From Acanthamoeba castellanii str. Neff (Eukaryota; Discosea; Longamoebia; Acanthamoebidae): a stretch of DNA of 64,000 nucleotides. Numbering within the stretch: the first letter of the stretch is position 1; each line of letters starts with the position of its first letter. Both the position numbers and the translations under genes were made by a program. Positions 22,939 through 34,682 of this stretch are shown in pieces. The notes under the pieces were generated by a model. The model saw nothing but the letters and a program-made list of their open reading frames with translations, made no database searches and was not told the DNA's origin. The stretch is from assembly GCF_000313135.1 (NCBI RefSeq), contig NW_004457702.1, forward strand, positions 488,001-552,000. Direction: 5' to 3'.

Positions 22939-24500
22939 ATGGGAGACACAGGTGGATTGGAGAGCAGGGGCTCGAGGTTCGTCATGGGCGGGTATCGAGG
23001 CCAGCCTCGCAGCGAGGCCGATGCTGACGGTACACGACCCGCCATCTTGTCTCTCTTCATTCTTTTTTTCGCCCCCCCCCTGCAACGATTCAACCCTTCT
23101 CTCTTTTATTTTTTCCCTTCTTTGTGGTGAGCTTTCATTTGCCAAATTGGCCCAATATATTGTTGTAGAACATTTATATATCCATATATTGGTTGATATT
23201 TATCTTAATTTGGTTGGTTGGTGCAGAGAAAGCGACGACGCCCACTACGCCGCGCAAGAACGAATCGCCGATGACGCCGCGAAAGAGCGAAGACGGCGAG
23301 AAGAAGGCAGTGTCGTCAAACAGCGGCAGCAGCACGCCCACTAAGGAGGACCTCTCGCTCAAGGGCAAGCTGCCCGCCACGGCCGCCTCCGGTGCGCCCT
23401 TTCTCCGCCGCCCAACTCCGACTCATCCCATTTTGACTCCGACCGCTTCTTCGCTTTCGCTCTTTTGTGGCCCTGGGTGGTGGTGTTTAGTGGCATCTCC
23501 GCGGGGCGTGCCGCCGTCGCCATCGGCCGCGTCGCACTCGCCGTGGTCGCCCCGCGCCGGCACCCTCGACATCTCCCGCTACCGCGAGAGCGCCGACATC
23601 CTCCTGCTCCGGTTCGCTTTCGTTCTTCTTCGCTCTTTCCCCACTTTCTTTCCTTCGTTCTTCTTCGTTCTTCGCTGCATACAGTCGTGGCTCGCCTGAC
23701 CCTCGCATTCGTGCGTTCGTGCGGATGGGCGCAGGTTGGCCAACGCCTTCTTCGACCTGGTCAAGAAGACGCAACAGACCCTTCCCGCCCTGGAGCGCAC
23801 CAACGCCTTCACAGGTCTGCGGCCTTATATTATTATTTATTTATTTATTTATAATATGATATTATTATATTTATTTCTTTTCTTGGTGATCGTTACTATC
23901 CGTATAATATATAACATTTAATATATATTTTTATTTTTATAATCAATGTAAATGCAGGCGAAGAGATCCAGAACAAGCTGCAGGAGTGGCTGGAGTGCGA
24001 CAAGGACACGGCGTTTCTCTACGCGTCGTCCCTGCTGCAGCAGGGCTTCCTCTTCCACGCCTCGCTGGGCGTGTTCATCGAGACGTCGATTGTATGCTAC
24101 AACATCAAGGTTCGTCGACCACACCGTGGACGCACATGCGCGTGATCTTAACACTGTGTGCCTCGCGCGCGTGCAGGATCCGGTGCTCATCCACTACGCG
24201 CGTTGCATGCGACGCGGCCTGGGCAAGGAGTGCCTCCACCTCAAGAAGGGCGCCAGCTCCAAGAAGAACAAATGTACCACTGCGTGTCGTGTCGTGTCGT
24301 GTCGTGCGTGTCGTGTCGTGTCGTGGTCACCTCTCAACGTCCGGTGTGTGCCGGCACAACGGGCGCGCAGGCGAGGGCTGCTTCTCGGGCACGGAGGCCG
24401 TCGATTGGATGCTCCTTAACTTCCCGCACCTCGTCAAGAAGCTCCGCGTGGAGTCGGTCGGCAACGCCATCGCCGTGAGCGAGGCCCTCCTCGAACAGGT

Positions 24501-24544
<44 letters not shown>

Positions 24545-25143
24545 GACGACGATGCTCATCGCACATGAATGAATCACGTGCAGGGCATCATCGAGAGCGT
24601 GAAACAGAAGGCCGACTCGAAGAAGGTCAAGCCCTTCTGCCACGACGACAAGCACTTCTTCCGGTTCAAGGGCCGCCTCTTCAAGACCAGGTACTTCCTC
24701 ACTCCTCTGCCCGTGCCGCAATCAATGCCTACTCACACGTTTCGTGTGCGCTGTGTCGGTGTGTGTGGTGTGTGTGCGTGTGTGCTGTGTGCGCTGTGTG
24801 CGTCGTGTGTGATCTTGTCTTGTGTAGGCCCGTCGATGGCAAGGCGCTGGTGCTTAATCCGCTGCCGGCGCAGCTCGAATTCATCGCGTGCGAGTCCCTT
24901 CTAGACGGCATCAAGCCCACCTCTCAATACATCACCTCCTCCTCCTCCAACTCCTCCGAACGTACGTTCCCGCCCCGCGCCTTTTGTCTTTATATTCTTG
25001 TGGCTGATGATGTGTGCCGTGCGTGCGCATGCGCGTGTGCGTGAATGATGCGTGTGGTGGTGTTGGGTTCGTGGCGTGTGTGTTGTCCAGTGCCTACCAC
25101 CCCAGACAGCCGGAAGCGAGTGGGCTTCGAGTCTGCCGAGTAG
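22939..25143 (+). CDS. DEP-domain protein
   Basis: The start ATG at 22939 (MGDTGGLESRGSRFVMGGYR) was chosen because its exon ends in phase with the acceptor at 23227; no ATG lies in the exon-like stretch before it. A Lys/Ser/Thr/Pro-rich linker follows (KATTPTTPRKNESPMTPRK). Then a helical region appears (RLANAFFDLVKKTQQ, NKLQEWLECDKDTAFLYASS). The DEP core lies around 24372-24700: CFSGTEAVDWMLLNFPHLV, AVSEALLEQGII and FFRFKGRLFKTR. DEP domains usually direct signalling proteins to membranes or partners. The segment QQGFLFHASLGVFIE before it may be a diverged second DEP-like unit. The tail is short and Ser-rich and ends RKRVGFESAE. No catalytic domain is visible, so an adaptor role is inferred. 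Confidence 0.8.
24486..24543. repeat. Intronic (CA)n tract
   Basis: About 20 uninterrupted CA units inside an intron of the DEP gene. Confidence 0.9.
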
Positions 25144-25356
25144 AGCAACCAACCCTTTTGTGCCCTCATTCTAGCCTGCTCCCCCAAGTGGAATCAAAAG
25201 TGTATTTTCTACTAGAAGTAGTGTGCGCGGGGGCTTGTGGAATAGTGTTGGTTTTTTTGTTTCAGATGTGAAGTACAGAGGCGCGGGGGGGGGGGTTGAA
25301 CGCAGCTGTGCGTCGTACTTACCATGACGTAACAATGCTGCATTGGTCCGGCCTAC

Positions 25357-26847
25357 TTACATGCCGGGGGGAGGAGGACCCGCCCTGCCGCGAGGGGGCA
25401 TCATGCCTCCTCTCGCCATGCCGCCCGGCGGCGCCGGACCAGGACCACCACGACCCCTCATACCACCAGGCGGCGGAGCTGCAAAATAAGAGAATAATAA
25501 AATAGAGAGAATGTGAGTTATGGTCAGACTAAAGGAGGCGGTCAGTGGGGGGGTTACCTCCGCCTNNNNNNNNNNNNNNNNNNNNNNNNNNNNNNNNNNN
25601 NNNNNNNNNNNNNNNNNNNNNNNNNNNNNNNNNNNNNNNNNNNNNNNNNNNNNCGCCGGGGGGACCGGCCCTGCCGGCGCCGGGCGGGGGCGCACCGCCC
25701 CTGCCGGGACCGCCTGGCGCCGGTCCGCCTCGGCCCCTCATCGGACCGGGTCCGCCCATCGGCGCCGCCCTTCCAGCTGTTGGGAACCGCACACGCACAC
25801 GCACACACACGTCAATACAACACCGCCGCACACACGACATGACACGACGCGACGCGACACGTGCGGCACACACTTACCTCCGGGGGGGAGCGGGGCGAGG
25901 GCCGCCGGAGGGGCCGGGCGCGGGCGCAGCGGCGCGCGGGATGAGTTCGACGTAGGACGCGGGGAAGACGCCGCGCTGGCCGTTGAGTTCGCCCTCCCAC
26001 CAGTCCGGGTTGCTCTTGTTGATCACCGTCACCACGGCGCCCTCGTTGAAGGTCAGCTCGTCCGGGTTCTCCGCCGCAAAGTCATACAGCGCACGCGCCT
26101 GCTCGGGTCCTGTGGTGTGATGTGATGACGTCAGCAACCACCTTAGGCTGATCTCACGAGTGGTGGGGCGTACCAGGCGCGGGCGCGGCGGCGGGGGGAC
26201 CCGAAGGCGAGGGACGGCCGCCGAACGGGGACGGGCCGCCGCCGCCACCGCCGGGCGAGGGCCGGGGCGAAACGGCGCCGCTGGGCGAGGGTCCGCCTCT
26301 GCCCCTTCCGCCGCCGCCGCCGCCTCCCTTGGCGCCGAGGATCTGGTCCTTGTAGGACTGCTCGGCCACCGTGAACGACGCGCCGCCCGACGTCTCCTGC
26401 GGCGCCTGGATGTTGGGCGCTGTTTCAAACAGAAATTGAAGTTGAAATTGTTTTAGTTTTTAGTTTTGTTTTAGAAATGAAAAAATTAAAAAAAAGAAAG
26501 GTTTTGAGGGGGAGTACCGGAGGAGGGGGGAAGGCCGGGCGCGACGGAGACCTTGGTGCCCTTGACCTTGCCGTCGCCGCCCTGCGGGTCGCGGATGAAC
26601 TTGACCACGCACGTCTTGCCGCCCTTGAGCGTCACGTTGAACGTGTCGGCGAACTGGATGCGGACGGACGGGTTGTGCTTGAGGAGGACGCCGATGAGCT
26701 CGGTCTTCCTGCGGCACTCGAGCAGGTTGCTGTGCTCCCCGTTCACGCTGATCAGCATGAAGTTGTCCTGCAGCGGGCCTGCGCGTTGGAAAGCAGAAAA
26801 GACACACGCGTCAGCACACGACACACACGCACACACACGCACACACA

Positions 26848-26889
<42 letters not shown>

Positions 26890-29800
26890 CAACACACGAC
26901 GAAGCGTACTGAGGGTGATGGAGCCGATCTTGTTGAAGTCGATGCGGCGCTTGAGGACGTAGAGGAAGGGCTTGACCTTCTTCTCGATCTTGTCCTTGTT
27001 GGGGTCGATGGCCACCAGGAACATGGCGTTGGAGGTGAGCACCATGATGCGCCGCTCCACCTTCGAGCCCCAGAAGCTCTTGTCCAGGTTGTTGCACAGG
27101 TCCGCGAACAGCACCTTCTCCGTACCTGCGCACGACCACCAATCACCAATCAATCCATCCATCAATCATTTCATTCACATTCAATCCACCAATGAATCAG
27201 CGCGATACATGATAATTGGTTGGTTGCAACAAGTGTTGTGCAACGACCTGAATTGTGGATCGACTTAAGGAGAAAAATGGGAAAGGAGGTGTACCCTTGT
27301 CGCCGATGCAGTCCTTGAGCTTGAAGTTCTGGCGGTAGTTGATGTAGTCGGTCTTGAACGGACGCTCGAGCGACAGGCGACGACGCTCCTTCTTGTTGAC
27401 AAGCGCGTCATTGCCGCCCTTCTTGACCTCGTAGTAGTACCTACACGAGTTACAATATAAATTAATAAATAAATACATGCGCATGGCATCTCAGGAAGCT
27501 GAGGAATGCGACAGGAATGTGTGAGAGTGCGCGCGTACTTCCTCATGGCTGTCTTGCGGAGGAATCTCTGGATCTTGTTGGCGTAGGAGAACACGGTGCG
27601 GTCGCGCAGCTCCTCGAGCGAGAACACGCTCTCGGGCTGGCGGATGAAGATCTTGGTCTTACCCTTCTGGTACTCCTTGCCCAGGGACATGCCCACGTGG
27701 TTCAGGATCGCCTCAGCGCCTGCATGTGCGTGTGCGTGTGCGTGTGCGGTGGTAAGCAGAGGAATGCAACACACGGTATGTGTGGAATGTCAAGGAATGC
27801 GCGAGGCGTACCGGAGACCATGTCGCCGTTCCAGCCGGACCAGGTCTTGGGGCACACGACGCGGTAGCGGTAGAAGAACTTGTCGTAGACCTGACGGTAG
27901 GCGTAACCGGCGCGACGGATGCGCACGTTCTCGAGCAGACCCAGGTACTTGACTTGATGGAGCACCAGCGAGTTGTTGAAGTCGTTGGCCGCCTTCTTTT
28001 CGTTGGGCTTGATGCAACGGATGTAGTGCGGGGTGCACTTGGACAGGGTGGCCACCAGAATGTTGATCGACTCCTTGATCTTGAAGCCGGCGGTGGTGGG
28101 CTTCTTCTTGGAAGTGGCGACCTCCTTGGCCTCGGGGAAGAGACCCTACAAAAAGAAAAGGGAATGAAATTAGAAAAGAAATTAAGAACTATATTCATAT
28201 CTTTTGATTGGGAAATAAAAATATACATAAAAAAGGAAGGCGACACGTACGGCGAAGAAGGTGGAAGAGGTGCACTCGGCGAGACCGATGAGATCCTTGA
28301 AGAGCAGATCCTTGTTCTTGTCGCAGAAGCCGTCGACGTTGTAGACCACCTGTGGAATCGCAGCGAGCACGGTCAGAAGTGTTCAATCAATGGTTGATAA
28401 AATGATATTTTTTGAGGTTAGACGCACGTCGCCGGCGTAGTGCTTGATGACGAACTCGTCAGGCTGGGACGTGGCCGCCAAGTGGGCGTGGGTCGGGAAG
28501 GCGCCCAGGAGCTTCTCGCTGTGTGACATGGCAGCAACAATCAACAACGGCCACACAATACAACTCTTAAAAAAAAAGACGTACCGGAACTTGTCGTCAG
28601 TGCCCTTGGGGAAGTTGCACACGTCGTCGAGGATGGTCATCAGACCCGGAGGACGCTACATGTTGTTGTTGTTGTGTGTTGGTCGGTTAGATATGTGGTG
28701 CAGCGGCGAATGTATTCGTAATTCTGTGGCAGTACCTTCTCCTCGATGAGATCGCAGCAAATCTTGTTGTTGAAGTAGTCGATGTTCTCCCACTGGATGC
28801 CCTCGGCGCCGTACTCCTCCTGCTCGGCCTTGAGCGTGAGCTGGATGAAGATCTGCTGCAGCTTCTCGTTCACGAAGTTGATGCACAGCTGCTCGAATCC
28901 GTTTTTCTGTTTGTTTTCGGTTGTGTGTGAGGCGCAAGCAACGATTAACCAGCGAATCGAAACACGACATGACACGACACACGACACGCAGCGAGGATGC
29001 AACGTACACCGAAGATCTCAAAACCGTAGATGTCGAGAATACCGGTGGTGAGGGCCTCGGGGTCGTCGATGTACATGGCGTCGTTGACTCTCTGGATGAT
29101 GTAGTCGAACATGCGCGAGTAGAGGGCCTTCGACAGGGCGTCCCTCGAGTAGATGGCCTGTGGGTGGTGCATTCACCAGATTTGGCCAACAAGGGTCAGG
29201 AATGTGTGTGATGTGTGTGCTGTGGTCGGTTGCATAGGAATGTGAGCAATGACGTACGCCGAGGGGGTCCTGCGGGCAGGAGTAGACGGACGAGCGGCCG
29301 CGGCCCTGCTCGCCGGTGGTGATGGTGCGGTACAGCAGGGCCTGCTCCACGGCCACCGGCTCGGTCCTCATGAGATAGGCCAGCATCTCCACAACTGCAA
29401 TCCCATTGGTCGGTTTTGTTGTTAGTAAGCCGCCGCGTTGCACAGTAGTCTAATAAATAAATAAATAATGGTATATACATACCCTGCCTGTCGGCGATGG
29501 TGGAGCCGCCCTTGCCGTCGTCCACGAACTGGACGTTGCCCAGGTAGAGGATGGCCGTCACGAGACGGAAGATCTCGTGCTGCTCCTCCGCCGTGAATCC
29601 GATCACCTTCATCGCGTTCTACAAATGTTGCGGAAAAGGGAGAAACCAGAAAAGTGAGCAAATGGCCGCTACAAAACAATAACAATAACAATAACAATTT
29701 AAAAAAAAAAATAACGTACCCAGGTGTCTTGGAATTCCTGGTTGTCGTCCATGCCGTCGACGGTGTAGGTCTTGCCCTGGTTGAGGTAGAAATAGTAGTC

Positions 29801-31267
29801 CGGGGTCTGCAACCCGAATTCCTCTGCGGGTTTGGGTGGGGTCAACGTGAGTCAATGTCTATTCATTTCTTCATTAAGAAAAAGAGAAAATAGAAAATAA
29901 AATGGTGGAACGTACGCCTCAGGTCGGCGGGCGCGCCGGCCAGGAGCTGGTAGAAGATGTGGAAGTTCCTCTCGCCATTCGTCTGGTACACGACGCGCGA
30001 CTGGACATTCGGGCCAGACAAAAAAGTGAGAAGGCGTGTTTTGTTTCATGCGTGGTGCTGTGTGTCGTGTCGTGTGCCGTGCGAACAAACCTTCTCGAGC
30101 AGGTAGTTGGAGATACGGCCGCCCACGGGGTCGCCCTTCAAGTCGAACTGGATCTCCATGTACTTACCCTGTACGCATCGCACGCAGGTTGTGGTTGGTT
30201 TGTTTGTTTGTTGTCGACCGCCCACAAAACACGAAAAGATGAGTGCGTGGTTCGTAAGGTGACCAACGTTGGGTTGTGTGGGAGCGAGCAGTTCGTACGA
30301 AGCGAGAGGAGTTGTTGTTCCTGATGGTCTTGGCGTTACCGAAGGCCTCGAGCAGCGGGTTGGACTCGAGGATGACGTCCTTCACGCGCATCACGTCGCC
30401 CGTGGCACCCGAAACGGCGGCGATGTACTGCATGATCTTCTTCGACGCCTCGGTCTTACCGGCTCCCGACTCGCCACTGCGCGCCATTTGACACTCGTGT
30501 CAGCCGCGTGTGCGATGGTGCGCGTGCGGTGTGTGCGGTAATGCGTGTGCGGTGGTCGTACGAAATGATGACGCATTGGTCCTCGCTCTCGGAGAGCATG
30601 GTGCGGTACATGTCGTCGGCCAGGGCGTAGACGTGCGGGGGCAGCTCATAACGGTACTTGCCGCGGTAGTCCTTCAACGTACTGCACAGTCCGCCCAATC
30701 GCAAGGCCACGAAGTATTATTTATGTACTAATTTATTTATAACTATTATTGAAAAAATAGCGCGGTACCGTTCTGTGTAGAGGTTGTTGATTTGTTTGTA
30801 GGGGTTGACCGAGATGAGCACGTGACCGATGTACGTCTGCGCGGAGCAATATTAATTGAATAAATATTAATTGGTTCCAATAAATATAGAAAAAATAATA
30901 ACAATCAATCGATCACATTTATTCCTTTATTTTCTGAAAAAAAAATAGTTGCGAGAGAGAACTCCAACGTACGTAGATGAGGTCGGCGGCGAAGCGCTTC
31001 TTGAGGTTGTCGTTGATGGCGTCGTTGGAGATGCTCGTCAACATCACCATGTCGTCGACGCCATGCTTGCTCGTATACGCCTGCAGGCAGACGAGTTATT
31101 ACAACGATCGTAAGTGCCAAGCGTTCCATTTAGTTGAACCGGGGGGGGGGTGAATCGAGGAGAGATGGAGGCGCAGTATCGATGAATCGTTTGAATTAAA
31201 AGGACAAAGGCGCATCGGCCCAAATTCGCAAGCGACAAATCGAAAGTGTGGGCCAAGGGCGTACCAT
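25357..31267 (-). CDS. Class I myosin heavy chain, myosin IC type
   Basis: Single-headed actin motor that links actin to membranes. The coding start is an ATG alone in its exon (31265-31267), followed by an intron. Exon 2 (from 31080) gives [20 protein letters not shown]. The motor contains the P-loop GESGAGKT (around 30460-30490), switch I NNNSSRF, switch [13 protein letters not shown] and the actin-binding [12 protein letters not shown]. The TEDS-site Ser lies in [13 protein letters not shown] (about 29270-29310), the site activated by PAK-type kinases. One IQ motif follows ([15 protein letters not shown]). The TH1 membrane-binding domain covers about 26520-27350. Then come a Gly/Pro/Ala-rich block, an SH3 domain ([18 protein letters not shown] to FPASYVELI, about 25935-26105) and a second Gly/Pro-rich block ending PPPPGM. 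An SH3 between two GPA blocks is the Acanthamoeba myosin IC layout. Assignment to IC rather than IA/IB rests on layout and remembered sequence. The final block is interrupted by an assembly gap. Confidence 0.93.
25566..25653. other. Assembly gap of 88 N
   Basis: Unknown bases inside the terminal Gly/Pro-rich coding part of the myosin tail, probably a GC-rich repeat that could not be assembled. The length of the second GPA block is therefore unknown. Confidence 0.98.
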
Positions 31268-31631
31268 GGCGCTAGATGGAGGGAATTAGACCGTAATAGA
31301 AGAAGAAAAAGGGAAGACGCAGGCCTGTGGCTTTCTGCGTGCTGCGTGTGTTCGGTCTCACTGCGGGGCAGTCTCCTCTGCTTGCTCTCTCTTCGCTCGC
31401 TGGTGATCAACCAAAACTCAGCGGTCGTTGGTGGTTGCCCTTCGTCGCTCCTTTTGAGACACTGCGCGAAATTAATTCCTCGTCCTGGGATAAATCCTCC
31501 GACCAAAAGAGGAAAGGAAAATAAACGGAAATATTGATTGTTTAGCGGAAAATTGTTCGTTGCGAAAAAGGAGCTGTTGCTGGCCGAAGTGAGAAACAAC
31601 AAAGTACCAACACACAACACACAACGAAAGG
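31268..31631. promoter_or_regulatory. Divergent intergenic region, myosin IC / NMNAT
   Basis: 364 bases between the two opposed start codons. It must contain both 5' leaders and promoters. I see no clear TATA box. Confidence 0.5.
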
Positions 31632-33044
31632 ATGCAAGCCGACTTCCCCTTTTCGCTGGATAAGCTTGGCACGCCCAGCCCTGGTTCGAGCAACTCCCTC
31701 CCCATTTGCGATTTGTTGTTTTATCATTGTTCGTTTTATTTGTGTTACTTGTGAGGGTTAATCGATTGTCGGCCCCCATAGGAAAGCGAGGGGTGGTGCT
31801 ACTCGCATGCGGTTCGTTCTCGCCCATCACCAACATGCACCTCCGTATTTTTGGTACGCTACACGCCCGCAAAGCACACTCCAACGCGCGTAGTAGAAGT
31901 CCGTGTGCCTGGCAAGTACTTGGCTGCGACTTGTTCAGAAAACCTAAGACGTGACCCCCCCCCCAACCAACCAACTACGCGTGCCATTGCAGAGGACGCC
32001 CGCACCTGGTTCCAGATTCGCGACTTGGGTCTGGAGGTGGTGGGCGGTTATCTCTCGCCCGTCACCGACGCCTACAAGAAGAAGGTAGCGTACCACTCGC
32101 AATGAACTTCATTGTGGCCCTTGGCGAGCTCCTTTGTCTCACGGCTCACCACCATCACCAACACCACCCAAGGGCCTTGCGTCGGCCACCCATCGGCTGG
32201 AAATGTGCAAGCGGGCGGTCGAGAACTCGGACTGGATCAACGTCGACGGCTGGGAGGCCGCCCAGGACGAATTCCAGCGCACAGTGGTAACCACCCACGC
32301 GGCCCAGGCCAGAGCTTGGCCCGAGCCCTCTCGGTTCTGAAGAATGTCTTTGTTTGTCGGGTCAAGGTGGTGCTGCAGTACTTTGACCGCAAGATCAACG
32401 AGAACAGAAGCGAGGAGGACCGCCTCCAGGTGATGCTCCTATGCGGCTCCGATCTCCTGGCATCGTTCAACACGCCGGGCGTGTGGGCAGACGAAGATGT
32501 ACGAAGCTGACACACGACACACACGACACACACACGACACGACAACGGTGTGCTTGAGATTGGGAGGTTCATTGCGCTTTCCCCTCGACTCCGCCAGTTG
32601 GAGGTGATCCTCGGCAAGTATGGCGTGGCGTGCATCCAGCGCGAGGGATCCGATGCGATGAAGTCGATTGTTTCCAGCGACATCCTCTTCAGGCACCTGG
32701 TTCGTTCCTCGCGCACATCACCCTCTCCATTTCACGGTATCCATTTCAAAAGCCTGAACTCGCCGTGCCGACTGATGCGTGCCTTTTGTATCGGTAGAAC
32801 AACATTCACCTTGTGCCGACGTGGATTCCCAACGACGTCAGCTCCACCAGGATCAGGTTCGTTGTTGTTGTGTTGTTTGTTGTTGTGGCCTCCCTCAAGC
32901 GCTGCGTCTTCTCACATCTGCTCTGCGCCCTGTGTACTGCACAGACAAATGCTGAATCGTGGTCTGTCGGTCAAGTACTTCATGCCGGACCGCGTCATCC
33001 AGTACATCCAAGAGAACAACCTCTACGCCAACCCGCCCGCGTGA
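31632..33044 (+). CDS. Nicotinamide/nicotinate mononucleotide adenylyltransferase (NMNAT)
   Basis: Makes NAD (or its deamido form) from the mononucleotide and ATP. Exon 1 (31632-31683) encodes [17 protein letters not shown] and joins in phase to [20 protein letters not shown]. This contains the eukaryotic NMNAT nucleotide-binding motif, with the conserved His in NMHLRIFE. Later exons carry [38 protein letters not shown], the C-terminal motif [12 protein letters not shown] and [20 protein letters not shown]. All match the compact eukaryotic enzyme. The protein is about 300 residues, the usual length, with no evident targeting sequence. It is transcribed away from the myosin gene. Confidence 0.93.
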
Positions 33045-33314
33045 GGAACTCCTCTTTGGACTCAGGCTCAGTGCAAAGAAAATGTAATCATTTCAAGTTC
33101 TTATTTTTCTATTATTTTAGTAATTCGATTTATTTTTTCATTGTTTTTTACAATAAATGACAGGAAATGGCGGCTAAGGTGGCGATCTGAGGCGCCCAAC
33201 CGCCAGAGCCCTGCCTTTGTTTTGCTGGTGGCGATTTTCTTGGCCGCGTTCGCGTCACGTGCCAGTGTAGATCCTCTCTCTTTCGATCTTCTTGCTTCCC
33301 ATCCCATTTCGCTA

Positions 33315-34497
33315 TGGCCACTCAGCAGAAGGTACGCTTTACGTTGTTCTCTTCCTTTCATGCTTTCGCTCGCCTTCAATCTCCCTTTTTCATGCTTAAA
33401 TCTCTTCATTTTTGTTCAGCAGCCCATCAAGCTCTACAGCCTTGAGTACTTCGCGGCGTGCGGCCTCGGTGGTATCCTGTCGTGCGGTCTCACCCACACG
33501 GCTGTGACGCCGATCGATCTCGTCAAGTGCAACGCTCAGGCCAACCCTGAGCACTTCAAGAACACCGTCCAGGGTTTCCGTGCCATCTACTCGGGCTCCC
33601 TGACCAGCATCGGCTTCGGCTCGGGCGTGTCTGGCCTCCTCAAGGGCTGGGGTCCCACCCTCTGGGGCTACTCCCTCCAGGGCCTCTTCAAGTTTGGTCT
33701 GTATGAGGTGTTCAAGCACTACTTCGCCGAGGCTGTTGGCCCCGAGAACGCCTTCAAGTACCGCGATCTCGTCTACATGGGTGCCTCCGCCTCTGCCGAG
33801 TTCTTCGCCGACATTGCCCTCTGCCCCTTCGAGGCCATCAAGGTTCGCATCCAGACCAGCCCGTCGTTCGCTCGCGGCATCATCGACGGCCTGCCCAAGT
33901 TCATCAAGGCCGAGGGCTTCGGCAACCTCTACGCCGGTCTCGGTCCCCTCTGGGCTCGTCAGATCCCCTACACCATCATCAAGGTACGCGCCCCTCTCTT
34001 GCCCGGTCAGATTGTCGTTGCCCCACAATCGCTGTCGTTTTCTTTCTCTCTACTCGCAAATTTAATCTAATCTTACGATTGTTCATCGTTTGTAACAGTT
34101 CGTGGCCTTCGAGAGGATCTGCGAGGCCATCTATGCCATGCTCCCCAAGAAGAAGGAGGACATGTCCAAGACTGAGCAGATGGGCGTCATCTTCGCCGCT
34201 GGTTACACTGCTGGTATCATCTGCGGTGCCGTTTCGCACCCTGCCGACACCATGGTCTCCAAGATCAACAAGATCAAGAGCTCTGGTTCGCTCGGCGAGA
34301 AGATGAAGCTCATCTACAGCGGTACCCCCGAGGCTCCCGGCATCGGCTTCGCCGGCCTCTGGAAGGGCTTCGGTCCCCGCGTGGTCATGATCGGTACCCT
34401 CACTGGTCTCCAGTGGTTCATCTACGGTGCCTTCAAGGCCTACGTCGGTCTCCCCACCCCCGGCGCCTCCGCTCCCGCCGGCGACAAGAAGCACTAG
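33315..34497 (+). CDS. Mitochondrial phosphate carrier (SLC25A3 type)
   Basis: Inner-membrane phosphate/proton symporter that supplies the ATP synthase. Three coding exons: 33315-33332 (MATQQK), 33420-33983 and 34099-34497. Three carrier repeats are visible. Their signatures are PIDLVKCNAQAN (with the Cys typical of phosphate carriers), PFEAIKVRIQ and the degenerate PADTMVSKINK. Repeat 1 begins YFAACGLGGILSCGLTHTAV. The N-terminus is short, so it may lack the cleaved presequence of mammalian homologues. Codon choice is strongly C-ending, as expected for a highly expressed gene. Confidence 0.95.
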
Positions 34498-34682
34498 AAC
34501 GCGACCTCGCGCTCGCTTCCTCCTCTCTCGCACCACACTCACGTCCTCTCTGCACTCTTCGCTCTTGTTTTAAAATTCGCCCATTCCTTGCATACTTAAG
34601 AAACAATATTTATTTCTTTCACGCGCAACAAAGAAAACTTATTTTCCCTCAATTATTGGGCTGCCAGAAAGATTGGTGCGAG

